From Mytilus edulis (taxonomy: Eukaryota > Mollusca > Bivalvia > Mytilida > Mytilidae), in NCBI RefSeq assembly GCF_963676685.1, contig NC_092346.1, positions 49,753,062 to 49,817,061 on the forward strand: a stretch of 64,000 bases of DNA. Direction: 5' to 3'. The position numbers and the translations under genes were made by a program. The notes under the pieces were generated by a model. That model was given only the letters and a program-made list of their open reading frames with translations. It made no database searches and had not been told where the DNA came from. Below are positions 45,101-57,100 of the stretch, piece by piece; position 1 is the first letter of the stretch, and every line of letters starts with the position of its first letter.

Positions 45101-48100
45101 TTTTCGTAAATTTTACTACGGCCGCCATTGCACATTTTTGTGTAAACTACGGATCGGAACCGGACCAGATATGACAAAAATCCGCATTTTCACGATAATG
45201 ACAACAGATGAACAGTAGACAGAAAAATTAAACCAAGAGAGAAAACTACGCATTACCAGACTATTTGTTCGATAACTGTGTTAAAAATACATATGATTTT
45301 GATGTAAAGATAAGAAACAACTGGGACTAATTCATTGAGTGGCATGAAACAATGAATTTCATAAACATGATAAAAAAAAGTTTTTAAATTGATTTTTTTT
45401 TGCTTCTTTTGTTACTTTATCTTTACTTGATATAATATAAAAAGCAGTTAATTTTGTGTACTAGATAATTTAGTTTTGTATATATACAGGTTGCACTCAT
45501 TCATTTGACTTATTGTTGGGTAACTGAAACCACATATTTATTTTTATTTGGCACAAGAGGAAAAAAATAATTCTGTTACTATAAATGAATAAAGAAGACA
45601 TAAACTGAAACAACTGTTTTTGTGGTTATAGTTTAATTGTATTCTCAGTTATGAATTGAACAATATAAACTAAAACGTATAAAGGAAATAGAGCATCAAT
45701 GCGACGCGACAAACGACATTAAAAAAAATACAGTTATTTTTTTTTACGCAAAATGTGATGCTATCCAAAATTTCTGGGGAGAACACTGACAGGCTCATAT
45801 TAATTTGACTTTTGAATAATTATGCTAAGTCTGATATATCAAATGAGTACTCTATTGCTTTAAATACATGATATATTATATATTAAGGCATTTTAAAAGT
45901 GTTTTTTTGCAATATTTAAATTTTAAAAGCCCCAAATGTTGATAGTTGAAATTTCTCAATTTTAACGTCTAAATTTAACACGCAAAGTTGAATATAGAAT
46001 TACCCGGTAATCATATTGTCTATAATATATATCCTATTGCTGTGAAACTTTGTAAGCAGTCTTATAATATATTAAGCTTTAGTCATACCAAGTTTTATTA
46101 AGATTGGTCAACTTTTTCTATCCTATTAGGTCCAAGTACACAGTTATCGTCCTTTGATTTTCGTTGTCCACGAATATAGTCCTTAGTGTGGACAGTGTGT
46201 TACTTGCCAATTTTTGTTAAACCCCTTCCAAATTTATTTTTCCATGTTTTATGCATCATATAGCAAGTTGGGGGTTGGAATGACACTGTAAAAAAATTTG
46301 GGTCATAAATATTAATGTAAAGTAGTGATTAGGTCCAGCTTAAAAAGGTAAAAAATTAGCACTTCGGAAGCTGTCAAAAGATTTCAAGACCCCCTTAACA
46401 TAAAATTGTCCATATTTTGAGTTAGAGCTGATGAAGTTTTCTATAATTTTGATATAATTTGTCCCAAAAGTAGTACAACACACTGTAAAAATATTATTGA
46501 GAAAGCGCAGGTGGGATTTTTTTAATTTTCATTTATTGTCTAAAAGAAATGCACTACGAAATAACTGTGTACTCCGACCATTAGCTGTCAATTTATTTTT
46601 AGAAGTTACTATATTAATAATTTTAAAAATGCTGATTAAGGTATATTAATTTTAGCCATGATTATGTAAGTTATTTTCTATTTTAATACTTTTATGATGT
46701 ATTTAAATGGGTAATTATGGTTGCAAACTCCATTGCCATTGGAAATTTGAATTGAGGTTATGATCATATCTTGAGTGAAAGAATTAAACCAAATTGGGGG
46801 GGGGGGGGGGGGGGGGGGGGGGATGTTTAACAAAATTTGTGGTGGGTAAATAAAATTTTTTTTTTGGGAGGGAGGTCAATTCGCCACAGCATGTTTTATT
46901 GCACAAAAGCAAAAAAAAGGGGGGGGGGGGTAAATTTTTTTTTTTTCTGGGGCTGGGGGTCATTTTGCAACAGCATATGTAGTGTATTGCTGAAAGGCAA
47001 AAAATTGAATATAAATTCTAGTCATATAACTAATTCCAAGTTCTTTGACTACAGTTATTCTGTGTCAGAAACCTTTTTTGTGTCAAATATTGAATTACAA
47101 TCCAAATTCAGACCTGTTTCAAGCGTAAATACTGTCCATTTTTGTCCCAACAGTTCAGGGTTGACCCTCTGCGGTTGTATCCAGCTGCACTCGGCAAAGC
47201 AATTTATTTAATTATCTATTAGTTGGAGCCAGAGGATAAGCTTTTTTCAATGCTTATTTTTTTTTAAACTAGATTTTGATTATTAACAAACTTTCTTCAA
47301 GACAGTTCTTTTTTGCTATCATATCATATGACAGTTCTTTTTTGCTATCATATCATATTTACTTATACTCTCTTTGCATTTTTGTTCTGTAAATATGATA
47401 TTTTGTTTGCAATATAAATAAGATATCTTAAGTTATTTTTTCTTATTTTTCCTAATGTCCCAAATAAATTATTTATGTAAAAAGGCAGTCTTTTCACTAT
47501 GTAAAAGTACTATGTTATGCAATATAGGAAAGGTGTAGTGACACATTAGCTCCAAATAGAGCTTTCGTTAGTAGAAGCCATATTAATTATGTGCATCAGC
47601 GGGGGGAAAATGTAAACATAAAAATATAGTTGATGTGCCAATACACATAATTAACAGCGCCTGGTGATGTTTCTTAGCCTGACCGGTAAAAGTACTATGT
47701 TACTTCATTATAGAAGTATTTTTTTGTTCTAATCTTTTCAGGTTTCTGAAGTATGGCTATTTGGAGAAGAAGATGTCACACAAGATTTGTTTATATTTTC
47801 AGGTTTCTGAAGTGAGACTGTTCGGAGAAGAAGATGTCACACAAGATTTGTTTATCACATTTTGTCAGTGGCAGGATGATAGTTCTAAAGTCCTAGTCTT
47901 GGGTCAGAGGTAAGATAGATTTAAATTCCAGCACATGTACAGTACCCCATTGATTGTGTGCTATTAAAACAAAAATTGAATCCTTGGGGTTCTTTGATAT
48001 GCTGAATCTAAACATGTATTTTGATTTTTGATATTGGACCATAATAGGTAATGTCCAATTTAAAATTTATAGTTTTTGTCGAGCCTGCAACTTTTGTTGC

Positions 48101-51100
48101 AGAAAGCTCGACATAGGGATAGTGATCCGGCGGCGGCTACGGCGGCGGCGGCGGCGGTGTTAGCTCACTTCTTAAAAGCTTTATATTTTAGAAGGTAGAA
48201 GACCTGGATGCTTCATACTTTGTATATAGATGCCTCATGTTACGAACTTTCCGTCAGTCACATGTCCAATGTCCTTGACCTCATTTTCATGGTTCAGTTA
48301 CTACTTGAAAAAAAAGTTCAGATTTTTTGTGATGTTAAATTCTCTCTTATTATAAGTAATTGGACAACTATATTTGATATGTGCGTACCTTGCAAGGTCC
48401 TCATGCCTGTCAGACCGGTTTCACTTGACCTCGACCTCATTTCATGGATCAGTGAACAAGGTTAAGTTTTGGTGGTCAAGTCCATATCTCAGATACTATA
48501 AGCAACAGGGCTAGTATATTCGGTGTATGGAAGGACTGTAAGGTGTACATGTCCAACTGGCAGGTGTCATCTGACCTTGACCTCATTTGCATGGTTCAGT
48601 GGTTATAGTTAAGTTTTTGTGTTTTGGTCTGTTTTTCTTATACTATATGCAATAGGTCTACTATAATTGGTGTAGGGAATGATTGTAAGGTGTACATGTC
48701 TAGCTGACAGGTGTCATCTGACCTTGACCTCATTTTCATGGTTCAGTGGTCAAAGTTAAGTTTTTTAGTTTTGGTCTATTTTTCTAATACTTTATGCATT
48801 AGGTCAACTATATTTGGTGTATTGAAATATTTTATGATCTATATGTTGGTTACACAGGTTTTATTTGACCTTGACCTCATTTTCACGGTCCATTGCTAAG
48901 TTTTAAGTGTTTGTGTTTTGGTCTGTTTTTCTTTATTTATAAGCAATAAGTCAACTATATTTGTTGTAATGAAGAATTGATAGCTGTACATGTCTGCCTG
49001 GCATGGTTCATCTGACCTTGACCTCATTTTCATGGGTCATTAATCAATGTCTCATTTTCTTGGTTAATGTTGAGTTTATGTGACAGTTGTAATAAAGCTT
49101 GATATTTAGGTCTATCAAGATAGTATCAAGGATTAGTAAAGAAGGCGAGACATTTCAGTGTGTGCACTCTTGTTAAGTTTAAGTTCTGAGACCACATTCA
49201 TTATGTGTCAGAAACCTTTGTTGTGTCAACTATTTAATCACAATCTAAATTCAGAGCTGTACCAAGCTTGAATGTTGTGTCCATACTTGCCCCAATGTTC
49301 ACAAGAGTTGTTTGAAAGCATCGTATAAAGCTGCGCCCTGCGGAGCATCTGGTTTTAAGTAATCAGGATGGATTCCGAAGTTTATGCTGCGGCTGTCTTA
49401 AAACCTAATTCTATATTGAAAATGGACAGATATATATAAGCTTACAGAATCTCAGTCTCCCCTGACATTACAATAATTTAAACCTCAACTTGAACTTGAC
49501 TATCTCATGACATTTCAGTTTACCGAGTGGCTATAGAGATAGTTGTTATCAGTGTTACATAAAAATTATATTGTGTATTACAGTTTACCAAGTGAAGATA
49601 GAGATAGTTGTTGTCAGTGTTACATGACAATTACATCGTTTCCTACCTCCTACAGGTGCTCATTTTGTCAGCTGCTTCAGACAGGTAAATTAGGGGGGAG
49701 TTTATTTATTGCAAATGATGTTGTTTACAATGCTGGTCAGTAATTTAGTTGATCTTATATGTCTGCCCTTTGAACGTAATGTTAATGAAATGAATGGACC
49801 TACCAGACAAAGCATGTACAAGATACCATTCATGAAAGTACCCTTTACGAAAGAATGAGTGCATTCCTGTCATTTAAGTACATTGAAAAATAAATACTTT
49901 AAACTTGGTGCTAGTAGTACCGAAAGTGGCTTTTAACACCAACTAAGAATCAATCAGTCAATATACTTATAAACTTTCATTACAGCTAAACTATTTGAAT
50001 GTGTACCTTGTGCATAAAAGTTAAGTTTGCTTGACTGTTAGGTGAGCCATTTTTTCAAACAATAAAAATCATTAAAATAAAAATACGAGTGAACCAACAC
50101 CTGAAGTGGTGATTGTGTGGTAGGGTAAAAACGAGTGGATACCGCTAGGTATTCACAGTCATCTTGAAAATAAAGAATGTGTCGACAAAAAAGACAACAA
50201 CACTCATGTTTTTACCGCATAGTATCTGTTTATTGGGTCTACATGTTTCGCCTAATCGATAGGCATCATCAGGACAATTGTACAAAGAAATATGACAGTG
50301 AAGTATGAATTTAGCGGTTAGCGGTTTTAACCGGAAGTGTAAGTTACATAATAGTAGTTATGGTGACGTTATATAAATAGAAAGTGAAAGTAAATTAAAA
50401 TAGAAAATATATAAATAGAAATGTTAGTGTTTTCTTGAAAGGTAACAGCATCTCGTGTAGTTGACATCTATCTCCTTCTGTGTAGTTAATCTCATGGGAT
50501 TATATTTATATTTAGTGTTGTTGTCTTTTTTGTCGACACAATAAAAATCATTGTCAAAAACTATGTTCAACTTAGGCACCCTGTGTGCATATGTTAAAAA
50601 TCATTTCTGCTCTCTAACTTTCACAACCCTTATAGTTAGGTAATAAAACTTGGCACTTCTAGCACACTGACTCTTTATTTTATTCATGTAAACTTATTTT
50701 ATACTGTTATCTAAATATACTTTTTTTGTCTTCTGCAGCACCAAAAGAATTACAGACGATATCAAAGTGCCTTGCTCATAAATATGCCTTTCATACAAAA
50801 TTTGAATTGACTCCACCTTACCCACCGTTTTGTCCTAGAACTCAATTAAAGATTGATGGAGTAGCAGTGGTAAATACTGGTGATTCTATTGTGGCTCTTT
50901 CTGTATGTGTTGGTGATTCTTGTAAACATTCACCCATGTGTAGAATGGACTGTTCCGTAGTGGAAAGTATGGATGATCCTGGTTCTACCGATGGTGTCAT
51001 TACTGATACTATTAAATATACTGCCGTAAGGAGTCCAGCCTCTCCGTCACATTTATGTAGTGAATGTAGAAAGAGACCGTTTTGTAAACATGAGTATGTG

Positions 51101-54100
51101 TTCTCTCCCTCGCCTAAAAACTTTTCTGATGAAAGTCAGAAGGAGAATATGGAAGCATATTTGTTAAAAGAATATAGCAAGCAAAAATCGCCAAAATCTC
51201 CACGTGTCATTGATTCAAATCAACGAAAAAATGGTAAACATGGGTCCCAAGGGATGAGTTCACAAGAGTGGTTTGAAAGCATGGGGGATGAAAATCAATC
51301 AAACGGAGTATTGACTGCTCATTCATCATCTGTTATTCATGAAATTCATGACGGTGGATCTAATATACATAGTATGGAGGTTGAACAGGACAGAATCTCC
51401 AAAGACAGGTGCTTAAGATCACCAAAAGATGAAAATTCTTGTGATTCAAAAAGTAGTGTTCAAAGCAGTATTTACTTGCCTTCTAAATCTAGTCCTTTAC
51501 ATGTGTCAGATAATTATGACTGTTCTGACAATCAAGTGGCACACAGTCCTCTCCGTATTACGACCAATACCCAGAATTCTCAATCAAGACAGGCATCACA
51601 ACGATCGTTTTTCTCACCGTCCAACAGCACAAGTAGTAGAAGTACGACAGACAGTCTTGTGTTACAAGTGAATGATTCAAGGACAGTCACGTTTTCTGTG
51701 AGAAAATATACACAGTCACTTGAACAAGATGATGAATCACAAGAGGTTGTTGAAGGTAGGTTACATTGGGCTTCCTTTATGCATAAGTTCAAAGAACAAA
51801 TATTTGCATAATGATTATCTGTAGTAGATAGACAAGTTACATGTCCATGTTGTCTGCTCTATGGTTTGGTTGTTGTCTCTTTGACACATTCCCCATTTCC
51901 ATTCTCAAATTTATTGATAATTGTAAATTTCAGCTGAATTCAGGTAGCAAGTAAAATAATCTTGTTAGAAATCTCATTGTCTTTCCTAGGCAGACAAATT
52001 AAAGTCATGAGATGAACTGGAAATGATATAGGTCTGATCGATTGTTCAAATATTCTTGATTATGCATTGGTAAATTGTACATAATCAGTTTCATATATTG
52101 TACTGAGAGAATAAATACTCCTGATTGATTGTTCAATCGATATAGAAGATGTGTATGAGTGCCAATGAGACAACTCTCCATCCAAGTGACATTTTGAAAA
52201 AATAAACCATTATAGGTTGAAGTACAGCCGTCAACACGTGCACAGAGTCTTGACATTGTACATTTACATCGTAGACTATTAAAAAAGTGAATGACAAATA
52301 AACAGTGCACAAAGAACACATGTACAGAAAATCAAAGTTTGAGCAAGAAATTAAAAGTGGGAAAAATTTTAGCGCTTCTGAAAGGTCAGCAGTTATTGGT
52401 GGTACGTCACAGTATCTAAACAGTGAAATGTGGACAGAATTATTAAATCTTTCACTTTTTAAACTTTTTTCAGATGATTTAGACTTGGCCTATCGTAGTG
52501 TATTACCAGTTGATGTACAAGGTCCTGAGGGGAGATCACTCCTACTTTCACAGAAAAAAGACGTTAATCAGGTTGGTTGGATAATTTATTGTGAAAAAAA
52601 ATTTGAAACTTATGTATAAATGCATTTACTTTATACATGTAGTAGCTTATCATGCTAATCTCATTTATAAGACATAAGAACACTGATTTGGTTTCTGACT
52701 TATGACAATCACATAGATAGATATATTGGGATCCTAGCTGAAGAACAATATACTGTATTTTGAATTTATTAATATACTTTTTGTTTTTGCAGAAACATTT
52801 GAATACTGTTAGTTGAAATTTTATAATAGATATAGGAAGATGTGGTGTGAGTGCCAATGAGACAACTCTCCATCCAAATAACAATTTATAAAAGTAAACC
52901 ATTATAGGTCAATGTAGGGCCTTCAACACGGAGCCTTGGCTCACACCGAACAACAATCTATAAAGGGCCCCAAAATTACTAGTGTAAAACCATTCAAAAG
53001 GGAAAACCAATGGTCTAATCTATATATAAAACGAGAAACATGTATTACTTACATAAACAAACGACAACTACTGTACATCAGATTCCTGACTTAGGACAGG
53101 TGCAAACATTTGCAGCGGGATTAAACGTTTTAATGGTACCAAACTTTCTCCCTTTTTCTGAAACAATAGCATAACATCACAACATAGAAAAACACACGAT
53201 AAAATATAATTGGAAGGCTTAACTCAATTATGCTTTTTAATTTTTTCCAGAAACATTTAAAGGTTGTGCAGTTAACGTTTGATGTTGAGCATTACCTTGA
53301 GGAAGTGATTGGTCAAAAAGCAGAGTGGGGTCATCGTTATGTTTCTTTTACAAACTATGACCTACAAATTCTTGATGTAAGCAAACATTAAAACTAATAT
53401 CTAGATAATCATGAATAAAAAGTGTTTCTTTATATAGGTTAATATTTCATCTGTAGTAAGTTACTGCTCATTAAATGGCACATATAAAATATTTTTAAAA
53501 TTTCTTTCCTGTTTAGAAAATTAGAATAAAGACAAATTTTTATGCCCCACCTACGATAGAAGAGAGGCATTATGTTTTCTGGTCTGTGGGTCCATCAGTT
53601 TGTTCGTCCGTTCGTTCATCCGTCCGTCCGTCCGTTTGTTCCTGCTGCTTCAGGTTAAAGTTTTTGGTCAAGTTAGTTTTTGATGAAGTTGATGTCCAAT
53701 CAACTTGAAACTTAGTACACATGCTCACTATAATATGATCTTTCTAAGTTTAATGCTAAATAAGAGTTTTTACCCCGATTTCACGGTCCACTGAACACAG
53801 AAAATGATAGTGCGAGTGGGGCATCTGTGTACTTAGGACACATTCTTGTTCAACATCTTGTGGAGATGAGACACATTTATCTATAAAATAATTTCCATTT
53901 TATCAACACGAATGTTAAATAAAAGGGTTTTCGACAATTAACTTATATTCACTACTCTAGTCTATGGTGTCACATATTTTTCATCTGCATTTATGCATTC
54001 ATCCTGAACATGAATGAAATATTTACTCTTCGAAATTTAGCAAACATCAGTCAATTATATTGTTTTGCTTCACTTTTAATGGACACCCTTTTGAGATGTT

Positions 54101-57100
54101 TATTTGTTTCTTAATTACAGGTATGTGCAGACAGAAATTTAGTTGTTGGAAAAGTCATTGTTTTATTACATGCCCGTGAAGAAGTAGACCTGCCAAAGAA
54201 AGTAAAGAGATGGTAAGGAATATATTATAAATTACAACATCCAGAAAAAATATAATTCAATCTACACTTTATATATAAAAATAAGAAAATGTTGTACGAT
54301 GGTCAGTAAGACAACATTAACTATCCATCAAGGTTCAAATGAAGTAGAGGTGAGCAATTATAGACAACTGTACAGCCTTCAACAATGAGAAAAATGCATG
54401 TGACAGGGTTTATGTATTTTTTTTTGTGTATACACTAGATTTTCTGATAACTTGCACCATTGGATTGTTCCATGTAAACTTTTAATTACAGGACTTTGAA
54501 TATTTATTAATTAAAGAATTGTGGGGTATTTGTTAGCCAGACAGAAATTGAACAAAATCAATAATAGAAAAAAAAGAACATCCTGAGATACAAAATAGTC
54601 TTTATTGATCATAGATAAATGCTACACATTGTGAATGGATTCAACAGAGACAGCAACAGATATAAAAAACACACTGAAAAGATTCCAGACCTGTGTTTAG
54701 TCTCGTAACAACATATCTTCTTGTTATTGACAAAATTAGGGTTGCTGTAATTATTGAGTATAATAAGGTTTAGAACTAATAAACTAGGAACTAAGAAGTG
54801 TTTTAAAAGTGCATGGTGTATCTTGTTATAAGTGTTCTAGAGGTTTCACATACAGATTTGTGCTGTTTTCAGAATTTTTGTTTTTTTTTCTTTGGGGAAT
54901 TTACAGGTTGTTAGCAGACATTTTAGCGATACATTAATTCAAACTTTAAAAATATCATAATTAAACCAAATATGGAATATAAAATAAAAGTTGAGTATTC
55001 ATAATTGCATGAAAATTATCTATAAAATGTGTAATTTCAAATTTTGTGATTCTTTTGTAGCAAAAATTCCATCAAGATGTACCAGACCAGTTTTTGTTTT
55101 ACTTGGAATTTAACAAATGGTAGGTTGTCGTAATAGTATTATAGGCTTGATATGAGTTTAATCCCTACTTTCATTAATAATAAACCCAGCATATTGTTTT
55201 GATTACAAGATAAGTAAAACTTTGACTTTTTGAGGTGAAAGCATCCCATGAAATCAGTTGTACATGATAAAGGAGAAATTTGCATAATGAAAATGATGAT
55301 TTTGAAATATATATATTGAATAACACCAGTGGAGCTATATTGCGATCACCAGGGACTAAGGTCATAAAATATTTTGAGTACAATTATTAATAAATTACCT
55401 ATATCTATTAGCATATTTCTGTGCCATTATAAAACTTTCATGATATTTTAATATTTAAGTGTCTTTCTTGAACAAATCAGCCAGTTTGCAGGACATGCTA
55501 TTTGCACTTCTAAGAACCACATGTACAAGTTCAGGTAATACTTGATACAATCAGTAGATTTTCACAGTCTACCACGAAGAGTTGCAATGCCAGGAAAACA
55601 GATCTTGAAAAAACTATTTTTAAATTTTGTAGGTTTTTATGACACAGTAAACATTGACAGATTAACTGAGGTCAATGAGACAGAGATGAGAAGGTATTTA
55701 TTTATATATATATTTTGAATAAGTAAAAATGCAATTTTATTGTTTGCGATATAAAAAAAATCAAAAAATTTATTCATAAAAAAAATTTCAAAATGCGAGT
55801 TTTAATTATTGCGATTATAACCCTGTTGCATTTTTCACAATAATAAAACATTGCAATAATTTCTGAATTTACAGTTGTAGCAGTACAGGAAACCAAAGGA
55901 TAAATGTTCTATAAAGTTTTAAGAAAGCTGCATTACATCAATGTTGATATTTTTTTCAGGAAAGAATGGAAGCCTGGACATAGAGAATGTGCCTTATTGA
56001 GACGTCAGATGTTTGTCCCTCAGTCCACTCATAGATATATCAATGTTCTCACTAATGAAGCTGTGTTCAAAGGTATGTATATAGGTTATGTTACTTAGGA
56101 ACTTTTGTAATTTAGAATCTCAAAACTGTATTGTAAAAATGTTGTTCCTGTATGAGTAAGAGCAAGAACTGGTTCGTTGATGTTCTGAAAAATCTGTTTA
56201 TTAAAGACGAAATGTATTCTGTGAATTTTCAACCAAGTGAGCTCCCTTTTTAGCTCAACCGGCCAAAAGGGCCAAGTGAGCTTTTCTCATCACTTGGCGT
56301 CCATCTTCTGTCGTACGGCGTCTGTCATCCGTAAACTTTTACAAAAATCTTCTCCTCTGAAACTACTGGGCCAAATTTAACCAAACTTGGCCACAATCAT
56401 CATTAGGGTATTAAGTGTTAAAATGTGTCCGGTGACCTGGCCAAATAACCAAGATGGCCGCCATGGCTAAAAATAGAACATGGGGTAAAATGTAGATTTT
56501 GGATTATAAATCTGAAACCAAAGCATTTAGAGCAAATCTGATATGGAGTTAAATTGTTTATCAAGTCAACATTTATCTGCCCTGAAATTTTCAGACGAAT
56601 TGGACAACCTGTTGTTGGGTTGCTGCCCCTGAATTGGTGATTTTTATGGAAATTTTGCTGTTTTTATACGACCGCAGAAATTGAAAATTTTTTGGTCGTA
56701 TATATTGGTATCACATTGGCGTCGTCGTCTGAATACTTTTAGTTTTTGCTCTCTAACTTTAGTAAAAGTGAATAGAAATCTATGAAATTTTAACACAAGG
56801 TTTATGACCACAAAAAGGAAGGTTGGGATTGATTTTGGGAGTTTTGGTCCCAACATTTTAGGAATAAGGGGCCCAAAGGGTCAAAAATTAAACTTTGTTT
56901 GATTTCATCAAAAAGTGAATAATTGGGGTTCTTTGATATGTCGAATCTAACTGTGTATGAAGATTCCTAATTTTTGGTCCCATTTTTTAACAAAATGTTT
57001 TCCTCTGTAACTATAATGGGCCAAGTTCATTATAGATAGATATAATTGTAAGTAGCAAGAATGTTCAGTAAATTAAGATCTACAAACACATCACCATCAC

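Noticed and set aside
46837..47211. 124-codon frame with poly-Gly/Phe stretches
   Set aside because: It translates G and T homopolymers in a repeat body and has no coding signature.
52305..52470. 5' extension of DCAF15 exon 7 by the open frame upstream
   Set aside because: A strong polypyrimidine tract and acceptor directly precede 52474. The upstream frame begins inside a repeat and does not fit the phase of exon 6. A 57-nt cassette exon remains possible but weak.
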